DNA of 64,000 bases from CAVUAN01 sp963739435 (GCA_963739435.1 CAVUAN010000006.1:399035-463034), one strand, 5' to 3'; positions 18,453-27,442 are shown, numbered from the stretch's first letter. Numbers and translations: made by a program. Notes: generated by a model from the letters alone, not told the origin.

Positions 18453-18480
18453 TTCACGTCGTGATGGAGGAGAGCGCCCG

Positions 18481-21435
18481 ATGAAGAAGTGCCTTTTTCT
18501 CGTCGTTCTCGCCGCTTCTCTCGCAGGTCTCGCCGCTCCGGCCACTGCCCAGTACGAACAGGGGTACACCTACTTCGGACAGAACAAGTTCGAGTACGAC
18601 AACTTCACCTGGGAGACCTACAAGTCCACGCACTTCACGATCTACTTCTACAAGAGAGAGGAGGTCACGCTCTCGAAAGTTGCCTCCTATGCCGAGAGCG
18701 CCTACGACGACATCTCCCGCGCTTTGAATTTCCAGATTCCCAAGTCCATCAACCTCATCTACTACGCGGACCACTCCGATTTCGAGCAGACGAACACCCT
18801 GACCGACTTCATTCCCGAAGGCATCGGCGCCTTCGCTCTGCCCTCTCGCAATCGCATGGTTCTGCCCGTCGACATGTCCGACGAGAAGCTCCAGCAGCTG
18901 ATCGCCCACGAGCTCACCCACGTCTTTCAGTTCGAGATCATCTTCGGGGGAAACTACCTCCGGGCGGCGACCTCGAATGCCCCGCAGTGGCTGATGGAGG
19001 GCATGGCCTCCTACTTCGGCAACGACGAGGACAACAAGGACCGCATGGTGCTGCGCGACGCGGTGCTCTCCGACCAGGTGCCCGAGATCGCGCAGGGCGG
19101 CATCCAGGGGTACTTCGCGTACCGGTTCGGCCACGCGGTCTTCGACTTCATCGCCGCGGAATGGGGCAAGGACGCTGTCCGGGAGTTCATCTTCGAGTTC
19201 CGCACCGTCATCGGCCCTTCGATCGACAAGGCGGTCAAGAGGGCCTTCAACATCTCGGCCGAGGATTTCGACATCAAGTTCCGGCGGTTCTTGCGCTGGC
19301 GCTACTTGAAGATCCTGACCGAGAGGGGCGAGCCGACCGACTTCGGCGAGCGCTTCAAGCTGGAGGACACGCCCTCGGCGGAGCTGTCCCCGCGCCCCTT
19401 CCCTTCAGGCGACTTCGTCGCGGCCATCTCGACGTACAAGGGCAAGGCGGACGTCGTCGTCGCATCGACGCGGGAGCGCAAGCTCTACAAGAACCTCACC
19501 AAGGGAAACACCACCAAGTACGAGTACCTGATTGCCCAGTGGATCGAGACCGGCCCGCAGGGCGGAGCCGACATCGCCGTCTCGCCCGACGGCAACTTCG
19601 TCGCCGTCTTCGCTCGGCGCGAAAGGGGCCGCGACCTGCTGCTCTTGAACGCACTCAGCGGCGGCATCAACCAGACGATCCTGATGCCGGACCTCGACCA
19701 GCAGTACAACCCGACCTTCTCTCCCGACGGCGAGTACATCGCCTTCCGTGCCATGAAGGGCGGACAGGCGGACATCTGGACCTATAACCGCTCGACCGGA
19801 GCTTTCGCGAACCTGACGAACGACGACGCATTCGATTCGGCGCCTGTCTACTCGCCCGACGGAAAGTGGCTCTACTATTTCTCCGTCAAGGGGAACAAGT
19901 CGAAGATCTTCCGCATCGATCCCAATGACACGGCCACGCGCGAGCAGGTCACTTACGGGGACTGGAACGACGAGGACCCGACCCTGTCGCCCGACGGCAA
20001 GCGGCTCTTCTTCACGTCGGACCGCGACGGGGGCATTTACAACATCTACTCAGTCAACCTCGAGACGGGCGAGACGCTCCTGCACACCAATGTCGTGGCC
20101 GGCGCCTTCTGCCCGGCAGTTGTCATCGGCAGGGACAACGCCGAGAAGCTCGTCTTCATGGCGTACTACAAGAGAAAATTCACCGTCTACGTCGCGGATT
20201 CGAAGAAGTCCGTCCGGCGGCTGGCGGAGCTCAACCCCTCGATGACGCCCGTCGCGCCATTTACGCAGCCCAAGTACCAGCCGGCCATCGAGGTCTCGGT
20301 CGATCCGGAGAAAATCAACCCCAAGCCGGGCCACAAGCTCTACCTCGAAGACGCCCAGGTCATTGCCGGCATCAACACGGACCAGACGTTCGTCACGAAT
20401 ACGGTGCTGACCTTCGGCGACAACCTGGGCGACCGCCGTTTCATCGCGAGCCTGTATTCGGTCTCGACGTACACCGACTTCCGGTTTACCTACGCCGACA
20501 TCGGCCAGCGCCTCCAGAAAGCCATCACGGTCTACGACAGCCGGAGCTACTTCTACACGCAGGATCCGAGCACGGGGCTGGTCTCCCGGGCGCAGCAAGC
20601 CGAGCGGTACACGGGCGGGACCGTCCTCGCCAGCTACCCCCTCTCGCGCTACTACCGTGTCGACGGCGGGCTCGGCTTCGTCTCGAGGGCGATCAACTAC
20701 CCCTTTGCCATAACCAACAACGCCGGAAATCAGGCTGTCATCGTCCAGCCGCGCACGGACAACTTTCCCCAGATCTCCGCGGCGTTGACTGGCGACACGA
20801 CGATCTACCAGGCCTGGGGACCATGGTCGGGCAACCGATTCACCCTTTCGGCCAACTACGCGCCGGACCTCAAAGGGTCGAGCGACCAGGCTGTCGAACC
20901 CCCAGCCACCGCGACGCTGACCACCGGCCTCTCTCTCGATTACCGCCAGTACATTCCGATTACCAAGAGGATGCTTTTCGCCATCCGCGTCTTCGGCGCG
21001 GCGTCGCGGGGCAACTTCCCGGACGTCTACTCGTTCGGCGGCCTCGACACACTCCAGGGCCTCGACTACAACGCCATCATCGGGAACACGGTGGGTTATG
21101 GGGACTTCGAGCTGCGCTTCCCGCTCATCGACTACCTGATCTTTCCGATCGGGGGCCTGCGGGATATCCGGGCCTCCGCGTTCGTCGATATCGGCGGCGG
21201 CGCCCTCCTGAACCAGAACTTCCAGTTCTGGACGACCTCGGGCAACGCGCCCGCCCTGTCGGGCTGCAAGAACAAGAGCGGGCCGTGCCTGGTCGACGGC
21301 ATCGCTTCGTTCGGGTTCGGCCTCGAGGTCAACTTCCTCGGCCTGCCGCTGCACTGGAACTTTGCGAGGCTGTGGAACTTCCAGCGGACGCTGACGTCCT
21401 TCCGGACCTCGTTCTACATCGGCCCGTCTTTCTAG
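18481..21435 (+). CDS. Secreted zincin fused to a TolB-like propeller and a C-terminal outer-membrane barrel
   Basis: This 984-residue protein has a signal peptide (ending ATAQ, residue 24). A gluzincin-like peptidase domain follows, with HELTH at about residues 143-147 and a distal Glu in WLMEGMASYF (about 173), as in MA-clan peptidases. Residues of about 300-620 hold repeated PD40/TolB motifs (IAVSPDGNFVAVFARRERG, PTFSPDGEYIAFRAMKGGQ, PVYSPDGKWLYYFS). From about residue 640 the chain is rich in alternating beta strands and ends GPSF with a C-terminal Phe, like a BamA/surface-antigen barrel (SFGGLDTLQGLDYNAI). It is probably an outer-membrane protein that exposes or feeds a protease. Confidence 0.82.
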   Translation: MKKCLFLVVLAASLAGLAAPATAQYEQGYTYFGQNKFEYDNFTWETYKSTHFTIYFYKREEVTLSKVASYAESAYDDISRALNFQIPKSINLIYYADHSDFEQTNTLTDFIPEGIGAFALPSRNRMVLPVDMSDEKLQQLIAHELTHVFQFEIIFGGNYLRAATSNAPQWLMEGMASYFGNDEDNKDRMVLRDAVLSDQVPEIAQGGIQGYFAYRFGHAVFDFIAAEWGKDAVREFIFEFRTVIGPSIDKAVKRAFNISAEDFDIKFRRFLRWRYLKILTERGEPTDFGERFKLEDTPSAELSPRPFPSGDFVAAISTYKGKADVVVASTRERKLYKNLTKGNTTKYEYLIAQWIETGPQGGADIAVSPDGNFVAVFARRERGRDLLLLNALSGGINQTILMPDLDQQYNPTFSPDGEYIAFRAMKGGQADIWTYNRSTGAFANLTNDDAFDSAPVYSPDGKWLYYFSVKGNKSKIFRIDPNDTATREQVTYGDWNDEDPTLSPDGKRLFFTSDRDGGIYNIYSVNLETGETLLHTNVVAGAFCPAVVIGRDNAEKLVFMAYYKRKFTVYVADSKKSVRRLAELNPSMTPVAPFTQPKYQPAIEVSVDPEKINPKPGHKLYLEDAQVIAGINTDQTFVTNTVLTFGDNLGDRRFIASLYSVSTYTDFRFTYADIGQRLQKAITVYDSRSYFYTQDPSTGLVSRAQQAERYTGGTVLASYPLSRYYRVDGGLGFVSRAINYPFAITNNAGNQAVIVQPRTDNFPQISAALTGDTTIYQAWGPWSGNRFTLSANYAPDLKGSSDQAVEPPATATLTTGLSLDYRQYIPITKRMLFAIRVFGAASRGNFPDVYSFGGLDTLQGLDYNAIIGNTVGYGDFELRFPLIDYLIFPIGGLRDIRASAFVDIGGGALLNQNFQFWTTSGNAPALSGCKNKSGPCLVDGIASFGFGLEVNFLGLPLHWNFARLWNFQRTLTSFRTSFYIGPSF

Positions 21436-21469
21436 CGCCTCGCCACGAGGTCCGCCGGCTCGCATGGCG

Positions 21470-21475
21470 TAAAAT
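21470..21475 (+). promoter_or_regulatory. TANNNT -10 element close to a start codon
   Basis: TAAAAT lies 9 nt before the GTG of the metallo-beta-lactamase-fold gene, with no Shine-Dalgarno between. Transcription from it would start at or within a few bases of the GTG, so the message would be leaderless or nearly so. Confidence 0.5.
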
Positions 21476-21484
21476 CCGCCGTGA

Positions 21485-22261
21485 GTGTCCCGTAGAACAT
21501 CACTGGCCATCCGGACCCTCGGGCCGTACGGCGGGTCCGCGCCCGGCTACCGGATGACGACCTTCTTGATCGACGGCGAAACCTCGCTCGACGCGGGCGC
21601 CCTGACGGAAACGCTCCCGCCCGCGGCGCAGCGCCGGATCCGCCGGGTCGTCCTGACGCACTGCCATTTCGACCACATCGCTTCCCTTCCCCTGCTGATC
21701 GAGAATCTCTATGGCCGAAGCGATCCTCTCGAGATCGCGGCGCCCAGGTCCGTCCTCTCGACGATCAAGCGCGACATCCTGAACGACCGCGTCTGGCCCG
21801 ACTTCACGAAGCTCCCCTCCCGCGCAAAGCCCACGGTCCGGCTCCGGGCGATTGCGCCCGGCCGCCCGTACCGGGCGGGGTCGGTGACATTCACCCCGTT
21901 TGCGGTCAGCCATGTCGTGCCCAGCTACGGGTACATCGTTTCGAAGCCGGGCCGGTCGGTCCTGTTCTCGGGCGACACCGAACCGACGCCGCGCTTGTGG
22001 GCCGCCGCGCGCCGGGCGAGGAACCTGAAAGCGCTCTTTCTCGAGCTGTCGTTTTCGGACACGCAGCTCGACGTGGCCCTCGCTTCGCTCCATTTCACGC
22101 CGGCCCTGCTCGGCCTGGAGCTCTGGAAGGCACCGCCCAGGCTTCCGATTTACCTGTACCACATCAAACCGCCATCGCTTGCGCGCATCCGCCGCGAGGT
22201 CAAAGCCCTGGGCGAGCCGCGCCTCAAGCTGCTCGACTCCGAGCGCTCTTTCCGTTTCTAG
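21485..22261 (+). CDS. Metallo-beta-lactamase-fold hydrolase, class II cyclic-nucleotide phosphodiesterase-like
   Basis: A 258-residue MBL-fold enzyme with GTG start. Metal ligands are visible: THCHFDHIASLP (motif 2), SHVVPSYGY (His), FSGDTEPTP (Asp) and the final HIKPPSLARI. The H-x-H-x-D-H plus the C-terminal H-I-K-P resembles class II 3',5'-cyclic nucleotide phosphodiesterases rather than beta-lactamases or RNase Z. Cytoplasmic; substrate not provable. It is separated from the barrel gene by 49 bp and followed by a long hairpin repeat. Confidence 0.75.
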   Translation: MSRRTSLAIRTLGPYGGSAPGYRMTTFLIDGETSLDAGALTETLPPAAQRRIRRVVLTHCHFDHIASLPLLIENLYGRSDPLEIAAPRSVLSTIKRDILNDRVWPDFTKLPSRAKPTVRLRAIAPGRPYRAGSVTFTPFAVSHVVPSYGYIVSKPGRSVLFSGDTEPTPRLWAAARRARNLKALFLELSFSDTQLDVALASLHFTPALLGLELWKAPPRLPIYLYHIKPPSLARIRREVKALGEPRLKLLDSERSFRF

Positions 22262-22264
22262 CTC

Positions 22265-22363
22265 CCCTGCTGTCATTCCGAGGAGCGAAGCGACGAGGAA
22301 TCTGCTCCTAAGGAAGCGACGACGGGGGTAGATCCCTCGACTGCGCTCGGGATGACAGCAGGG
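22265..22363. repeat. 99-bp inverted repeat, family C (GTCATTCC...GGATGAC)
   Basis: The arms CCCTGCTGTCAT (22265-22276) and ATGACAGCAGGG (22352-22363) are perfect 12-bp inverted repeats. The inner part has GAGCGAAGCGACGAGG and CCTCGACTGCGCTCGG, also largely complementary. It lies between convergent genes and may act as a bidirectional terminator or as a mobile REP-like sequence. A related copy lies between gyrA and gyrB. Confidence 0.9.
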
Positions 22364-22368
22364 TTGGA

Positions 22369-23580
22369 CTACAGGCGGCGTGCCCAGGCAATGAGATCTA
22401 TTGCGAGTGAGCCGGCGAAGCGGCCGCGCAGAGCGTCGTTTCGAAGCAGGTCCTCGCGGGGCGAGTCGAAGAGCGCTTCCCGGATGAGCCAGGTCAGGCC
22501 ATCGCGGCTTTCGACACGGTAGCTCGATCGAAGAACGCCCGCGGCGCCGCGGCGGGAAATCGAGAGTCGCCGCGAAGGTCGATCGACGAGGATCTCTTCC
22601 TCCAGTGCTTGCTCGGCGCCCGCGCCCTCGGGCGCTGCGAGCCTCAAGCGAAATCCCTCGGGCGTCGATTCCTCGCCCGTCACGTTCGCGACGCCTTCGG
22701 CGAGCGCCCGGTATCCTTCGCGCGAGGCGATCGCGTCGAAAGCCTCGTCGGGCGCCGCCGCGGTTTCCAGATGAGCGGCAAGCGAGGCCCCGGGCACCGC
22801 CGGATCGGGATCGCCCACGAGGGCAAAGGCCCTTTCGAGCAGGCCCGCGTCTATCCGGTAGATCTCTGCAATGTGGCGAGGCCGGTTGGAGAGCAGCGGC
22901 ACGCGCAGCCTCGAATGCCGGTCGTCGACTGAGACTTCGCCGCCGCCAAACGAAACGGTGCGACCCTCTTTAACGACCTGCAGCTTTACACCCGACAGGA
23001 AATGCGCACCCTTTTGAAAGGTGTCTCGCCACGCCCGCTCGAACTCGTCCTCGCCGACCTCGGCGTCGAAGATCTCGATCGAGCGCGCCTCCCCGGGCAC
23101 AGCGTCTGGAAAACCGACCCGAAAGGCGCGGTCCGCGCGCGAGACAGTGAGTGTCGCTCCCGTCACGTCGTATTCGCCCGGCTCGGCCGGCAGGATCGCC
23201 GCGAGCGGATAGCCGACATCGCAAATCCAGGTGCGGCCGTCCCGCTCGATGAAGAGCGCCGAATGGTCGAAGGGGTTGCGCACGCGGCCCAGGGCCCGCC
23301 GCGAGGAAAAGCCGAGGCCGTCGGCCAGCGCCTTGAACGCCTCCACCCGCGCAAAACAGGTGCCGCCCGAGCCGCTCTCGAGGTGCTCCTGCCAGAACAC
23401 CTCGGGCCGGCGCGGCTTTCTCGCGGGATCGCTCTCGGAGGCGTTGCGCAAGATCTTCGTTGCGCTTTCAAACGGCACGCGCGAAACGAACCGGGAGAAA
23501 AGGGCTTCGAGGAACCCCAGCCCCGGCTCAGCGCGAGAGAGGTCGAGGGCTTCGAGAATCTCCTCGACGGGAAGCACCAA
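22369..23580 (-). CDS. Arylamine N-acetyltransferase-like protein with a long C-terminal extension
   Basis: The 403-residue protein starts with an NAT fold. The Cys-His-Asp triad is visible: GGTCFARVEAFKALADGLGF, FDHSALFI and WICDVGYP. This family moves acyl groups from acyl-CoA to amines or hydroxyls. Typical NATs have about 280 residues; here a second alpha/beta region (about 240-403) with no motif I recognise follows. It is 3 bp downstream of the enoyl-CoA hydratase gene on the same strand, so an acyl-CoA link is plausible. The substrate is unknown. Confidence 0.75.
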   Translation of the reverse strand: MVLPVEEILEALDLSRAEPGLGFLEALFSRFVSRVPFESATKILRNASESDPARKPRRPEVFWQEHLESGSGGTCFARVEAFKALADGLGFSSRRALGRVRNPFDHSALFIERDGRTWICDVGYPLAAILPAEPGEYDVTGATLTVSRADRAFRVGFPDAVPGEARSIEIFDAEVGEDEFERAWRDTFQKGAHFLSGVKLQVVKEGRTVSFGGGEVSVDDRHSRLRVPLLSNRPRHIAEIYRIDAGLLERAFALVGDPDPAVPGASLAAHLETAAAPDEAFDAIASREGYRALAEGVANVTGEESTPEGFRLRLAAPEGAGAEQALEEEILVDRPSRRLSISRRGAAGVLRSSYRVESRDGLTWLIREALFDSPREDLLRNDALRGRFAGSLAIDLIAWARRL

Positions 23581-23583
23581 ATG

Positions 23584-24333
23584 TCACTTCTTCGACAGTT
23601 TGGCGACCAGGGCGGCGATGCGCTCCTGCGCTTCGGGCTTGAACCACTCGTCCACAAAGGGATCGCGTTCGCGGGCCTGATCGAAGCGCGCCAGCGCCGC
23701 CGCCCGCGACCGACGCTTGATCGCAGCGTGCGCGTGGGCCGGGAGCTTCGCGAGCACGGTCGCCCGTTCGACGGCCCGAGGCAGGAGATCCTGCGGGAGC
23801 ACCACGCGGTCCACCAGGCCAATCGCCAGGGCCCTTTCCACCGACACGTTTTCGCCGGTCGCAGCCAGCCGCTCCATCCCGCGCGCCCCGAGCAGGTGCC
23901 GGAAGAGCTCGAGCAGGCAATGAGGCACGGGCACTCCCAGAAGGACCTCGGAGAGGCCGAGCTCCCCTTTTCCCTCGGCGGCGATCCGTTCGTCGGCCGC
24001 CGCGGAAACAATCAGGCCGCCGGCGATCGCGTGGCCGGGCAATGCGGCCACGACCGGCCCGCCGAAGACGAAGATCTCGCGCACCAGGTCGCAGTAAGCC
24101 TCGAGGAAGCTCTCCATCGTCTTTCGGTCGAAGCCCAGAAGCGTTTTCAAGTCCCAGCCGGCGGAGAAAATCGTGGGCAGCGCCGAGGCGAGGACGACGG
24201 CCGGCGACCCGACCGCCTCCCGGAAGGCCTGCCGCAGGTCGTCGACGAGATCCTCGTTAAAGGCGTTGGCCCTCGGCCGGTCGAGCGTGACGACGAGAAC
24301 GCAGCCCTGGTTTTCGGAGCGGACCAGGCTCAT
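23584..24333 (-). CDS. Enoyl-CoA hydratase/isomerase family protein
   Basis: A 249-residue crotonase-fold enzyme. Visible blocks are VTLDRPRANAFNEDLVDDL near residue 15, the oxyanion-hole strand LASALPTIFSAGWDLKTL and the second hole segment ALPGHAIAGGLIVSAAADER. The catalytic Glu pair typical of hydratases is not obvious: where hydratases have a Glu the segment reads LGLSEVLLGVPVPHCLLE, so an isomerase or other crotonase chemistry is possible. Its start overlaps the pdxT stop by 4 bp and the NAT-like gene follows. Confidence 0.85.
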   Translation of the reverse strand: MSLVRSENQGCVLVVTLDRPRANAFNEDLVDDLRQAFREAVGSPAVVLASALPTIFSAGWDLKTLLGFDRKTMESFLEAYCDLVREIFVFGGPVVAALPGHAIAGGLIVSAAADERIAAEGKGELGLSEVLLGVPVPHCLLELFRHLLGARGMERLAATGENVSVERALAIGLVDRVVLPQDLLPRAVERATVLAKLPAHAHAAIKRRSRAAALARFDQARERDPFVDEWFKPEAQERIAALVAKLSKK

Positions 24334-24920
24334 GCGCTCGCCCTTCTGCTCGACACGCCGTCAAAGACGAGGCTGTGGATGCGCGTGTCGCCGGTCAGCT
24401 CGGGATGAAATGTCGCCGCAAAGACGTTGGCCTGCCGCACGAAGACGGCCTCCCCCGCCCGGGTCGCCAGGGTCTCGACTGCAGGTCCGATCCGGCGGAT
24501 GCGCGGCGCACGGATGAAGACGGCGGGCAGCTTCCCGCCCAGCCCGGGTGCGTCCACTTCGCCGACAAAAGAGTCGACCTGCCGCCCGTAGGCGTTTCTC
24601 TCCACACCGATGTCGAGCAGCCCCAGCCCCTTCTGGGGCGGGTTCGAGACTTCCGCCGCAAGCACGATCGCCCCGGCGCAGGTGCCGAGCACGGGCCGGC
24701 GGCTCGAGGCGAAGCGCCGGATCGCTTCCTCCCACGGCGCCCATCCAAAAAACTTCCAGAGCGTCGTCGACTCCCCTCCCGGAATGACGAGCCCGGAGGC
24801 GCCTTCGAGCTGCCCCGGACGCTTGGCCTCGAAGGAGGAGACCCCGATCTCCGCAAGCGCCCTGCGATGCGCCTCGAAATCTCCCTGCAGGGCCAGAACG
24901 GCCACACCGGATGGATTCAT
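24330..24920 (-). CDS. pdxT: Pyridoxal 5'-phosphate synthase glutaminase subunit
   Basis: PdxT releases ammonia from glutamine for PdxS. The triad is visible: Cys in LGTCAGAIVLA, His and Glu in ATFHPELTGD; the start VAVLALQGDFEAHRRAL and VIPGGESTTL are family hallmarks. The ATG at 24920 (MNPSGVAVLALQ) is chosen because homologues begin there. Further in-frame ATGs upstream come from the AT-rich family B repeat, which overlaps the start. The protein has 196 residues. pdxS is 79 bp upstream. Confidence 0.96.
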   Translation of the reverse strand: MNPSGVAVLALQGDFEAHRRALAEIGVSSFEAKRPGQLEGASGLVIPGGESTTLWKFFGWAPWEEAIRRFASSRRPVLGTCAGAIVLAAEVSNPPQKGLGLLDIGVERNAYGRQVDSFVGEVDAPGLGGKLPAVFIRAPRIRRIGPAVETLATRAGEAVFVRQANVFAATFHPELTGDTRIHSLVFDGVSSRRASA

Positions 24921-24992
24921 TTTTTCATTGGTCCATTGATTCATTGTCGGAGCGCTCAATCCTTCAATGAGTCAATCAACAAGTGAATCCAT
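24911..24992. repeat. 82-bp AT-rich inverted repeat, family B, locus B1
   Basis: ATGGATTCA (24911-24919) and TGAATCCAT (24984-24992) are perfect 9-bp ends. The inside is made of degenerate ATTGATTCA words and is much more AT-rich than its surroundings. It lies between pdxS and pdxT and provides the pdxT start codon region. Confidence 0.82.
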
Positions 24993-24998
24993 TCTTCC

Positions 24999-25883
24999 TC
25001 ACCAGCCTCTGGTCTGAAGCTGCGCCTCCTCGGGCAGGCTCGCCGCCTCGATGCCTTTCATGCCGGAGCCCAGGGACTCTTCGGCGGCGACCAAAGCCTC
25101 CGCGTCCCTCCAGTGAGTTGTCGCCTGAACGATTGCCAGCGCGCGCTTTTCCGGGTCGTCCGACTTGAAAATGCCGGAGCCGACGAAGACGGCCTCGGCG
25201 CCCAGGTGCATGCACAGCGCCGCGTCGGCGGGGGTCGCGATGCCGCCGGCGGCGAAGTTGGGCACCGGAAGCTTGCCCTTCTCGGCCACCGCGGCCACGA
25301 GCTCGAACGGGGCCTGCAGCCTTTTGGCCTCGTGCATGAGCTCGTCTTTGGACATCAGCGTGAGATTTCTCATCTCGCGCCCGATTTGCCGCAGGTGCTT
25401 GACGGCATGAACGACGTCGCCCGTGCCGGCCTCCCCCTTCGTCCGGATCATTGCCGCCCCCTCGCCGATGCGGCGCAGCGCCTCGCCCAGGTTACGGCAG
25501 CCGCAAACGAAGGGCACGGTGAAATCGCGCTTCCAGACGTGGTTCTCTTCGTCGGCCGGGGTCAGCACCTCGGACTCGTCGATGAAGTCGACCTTCAGCG
25601 CCTCGAGCACCCGCGCCTCGGCGATGTGGCCGATGCGGCACTTGGCCATGACGGGAATCGAGACGGCCCTCTGGATTTCCCGGATCTTCGAGACCGGCGA
25701 CATGCGCGCGACTCCCCCGTCGCGCCGGATGTCCGCCGGCACGCGCTCCAGGGCCATCACCGCGGCCGCGCCCGCCTGCTCGGCGATCTTCGCCTGCTCG
25801 GCCGAGACGACGTCCATGATCACGCCGCCCTTGAGCATTTCGGCAAGACCTACCTTGACTCGGAAAGTGTCGTTGTCGCTCAT
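24999..25883 (-). CDS. pdxS: Pyridoxal 5'-phosphate synthase, lyase subunit
   Basis: PdxS builds PLP from ribose 5-phosphate, glyceraldehyde 3-phosphate and ammonia in the DXP-independent route. The 294-residue product has the typical GGVIMDVVSAEQAKIAEQAG, RRDGGVARMSPV, AKCRIGHIAEARVLE, DFIDESEVLTPADE and NFAAGGIATPADAALCMHLG. Catalytic lysines are in RVKVGLAEML-like and VMAKCRIG-like positions, as the family requires. AAGGGG precedes the ATG. Repeats of family B flank it on both sides. Confidence 0.97.
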   Translation of the reverse strand: MSDNDTFRVKVGLAEMLKGGVIMDVVSAEQAKIAEQAGAAAVMALERVPADIRRDGGVARMSPVSKIREIQRAVSIPVMAKCRIGHIAEARVLEALKVDFIDESEVLTPADEENHVWKRDFTVPFVCGCRNLGEALRRIGEGAAMIRTKGEAGTGDVVHAVKHLRQIGREMRNLTLMSKDELMHEAKRLQAPFELVAAVAEKGKLPVPNFAAGGIATPADAALCMHLGAEAVFVGSGIFKSDDPEKRALAIVQATTHWRDAEALVAAEESLGSGMKGIEAASLPEEAQLQTRGW

Positions 25884-25898
25884 CGTGTCCCCTTCTCA

Positions 25899-25960
25899 AA
25901 AAGATTGATCCATTGATTCATTGATTCAATCTTCCAATCTCCAAATGATTCAATTCTTCT
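25899..25960. repeat. AT-rich inverted repeat, family B, locus B2
   Basis: AAGATTGA and TCAATCTT form inverted arms around ATTGATTCATTGATTCA words between pdxS and the MocR-type gene. A further TGATTCAATTCTT follows and reaches the stop of that gene. Confidence 0.78.
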
Positions 25961-27407
25961 AGACCACCGGTCCCGAAAGTGCCGCGGATGTGGTGCCGAC
26001 TGCCCGCACCGCCTCTGCGAGCAACGCGATGCCCCGATCGATCTGACGCTTCTCGACCCGCGAGACGGAAAGCCGCAGGTTTGGCCGGTCTTCACCCAAT
26101 GGATCGAAGTCCGCTCCCGGCGCGACACCCACGCCCGAAAGCGCCGCGCGCTCGGCGACGCGCCGGCCGGAAACGCCCTGCGGCAGATGCAGCCAGAAGA
26201 GCGCGTTTCCCGTCTGGCCGCCCCACCAGTGGACCTCCGGCAGGTGTTTCCGCAAAGCCCTCTCGGCCGTCATCCGCCGCGTCTCGACCTCGAGGGAACG
26301 GCTTTGACGCGCCTTGCGATCCGCTCCCTCGCGCAGGAATTGCGCCACGGCCGCCTGGAGCGGCAGCGGCGTCTGAAAGTCTGCGGTCTTCTTGACGCGG
26401 GCCAGGCGGTCGATGACAGCGGCTTGACCCGCCAGCCAGCCGATACGGAATCCCGGCACGAGGTCTTTGGAGAGTGTGCCGAGCCAGATCGAGCGCTCCG
26501 AGTCGAGCGCGGCGAGCGGGGTTAAGCCCGACTCCGGCTCTTCGTAACCGTCCTCGACAACCAGGGCTCCCGCGGCCCGCGCGGCATCCAGCAGCTCCAG
26601 CCTCCGCCCCGCGCTGGCCGTGACACCCGTCGGGTTCTGCCGCTCGGGCATTGTGTAGACGAGCTTGACCCGGCGGCCGGAAAGCGTGGCAACGTCGGGC
26701 CCGTCTTCCCGCATGGGAAGGGGCACGATCTCCACCCCCGCAAAACGCGCGAGCGCAACGGCCCCCGAGTAGGTCGGCGATTCCATGGCCACGGCATCGC
26801 CCGGATCCGTGAATGTCCGGAAGAGCAGATCCAGGCCCTGCTGCGCACCGCTCGTCACGAGGATTTCTTCGGGCGAGCGCTGGACACCGTGTGTTGCGAG
26901 GCGGCGGGCAATCTCCTGGCGCAGCTCCTGGAGGCCGAGCGGGGGAGCGTACTGCCAGAGGTCCCGCCGCTCGCCCCACGCGCTCGACAGCGTGCGTTTG
27001 AAGTCCTCCAGAGGAAAGAAGCGCTCGTCCGGCGTCAGGCGCGAGAAGTCGGCGACTGTCAAAACCGCGGCAGGGGAGTCGGCCTCGCTGATCAAGCCGC
27101 GGGCGCGCAGAGACAGCAGCCGGTCAGCGTCGAAGGCCGGCGTCTCCAAGACACCGCGCACGACCGTGCCGCTTCCGACCCGGCTGTCCACGTGTCCGCT
27201 CTCCTGGAGCTTCCGGTAGGCGGCCTGAACGGTCCCTCGATTGATTGCGAGAGCCGCTGAGAGCTCGCGTGTGGTCGGCAATCGGTCGCCCGCCGCCAGG
27301 AGGCCCGTTGCAATTCGAGCCTCGACCGCGGCGGCGAGCTGCTCTGCCAGCGGCTCGCGAGAGGCGCGATCCAAAACGACGGCTGACCAATCCAATTGGC
27401 CCGACAC
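25959..27407 (-). CDS. MocR/PdxR-type regulator (GntR wHTH plus aminotransferase domain)
   Basis: The 482-residue protein has an N-terminal GntR winged helix (GDRLPTTRELSAALAINRGT then VQAAYRKLQESGHV) joined to a fold-type I aminotransferase-like domain. The PLP Lys is in WLGTLSKDLVPGFRIGWLAG; PPLGLQELRQEIARRL, YTMPERQNPTG and the C-terminal RPNLRLSVSR are typical of MocR proteins. It sits directly upstream of pdxS-pdxT on the same strand, so PdxR, the PLP-responsive activator of pdxST, is the likely identity. The promoter region has CCAATTG direct repeats. GTG start, no Shine-Dalgarno. Confidence 0.88.
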   Translation of the reverse strand: MSGQLDWSAVVLDRASREPLAEQLAAAVEARIATGLLAAGDRLPTTRELSAALAINRGTVQAAYRKLQESGHVDSRVGSGTVVRGVLETPAFDADRLLSLRARGLISEADSPAAVLTVADFSRLTPDERFFPLEDFKRTLSSAWGERRDLWQYAPPLGLQELRQEIARRLATHGVQRSPEEILVTSGAQQGLDLLFRTFTDPGDAVAMESPTYSGAVALARFAGVEIVPLPMREDGPDVATLSGRRVKLVYTMPERQNPTGVTASAGRRLELLDAARAAGALVVEDGYEEPESGLTPLAALDSERSIWLGTLSKDLVPGFRIGWLAGQAAVIDRLARVKKTADFQTPLPLQAAVAQFLREGADRKARQSRSLEVETRRMTAERALRKHLPEVHWWGGQTGNALFWLHLPQGVSGRRVAERAALSGVGVAPGADFDPLGEDRPNLRLSVSRVEKRQIDRGIALLAEAVRAVGTTSAALSGPVV

Positions 27408-27442
27408 TAAGCCAATTGTATTGCCAAATCCCGACCTGTCAA
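27392..27442 (-). promoter_or_regulatory. Promoter and candidate operator of the PdxR-like gene
   Basis: On the minus strand TTGACA (27442-27437) and TACAAT (27420-27415) are 16 bp apart. The expected transcription start is at or next to the GTG at 27407, so the message should be leaderless. Two direct repeats CCAATTGT (27412-27419) and CCAATTGG (27392-27399) lie 20 bp apart, over the -10 box and the first codons. They are placed for autoregulation. Confidence 0.65.

Noticed and set aside
25899..25960. Rho-independent terminator between pdxR-like gene and pdxS
   Set aside because: The dyad is AT-rich and lacks a GC stem with T tract; it belongs to the dispersed family B repeats.
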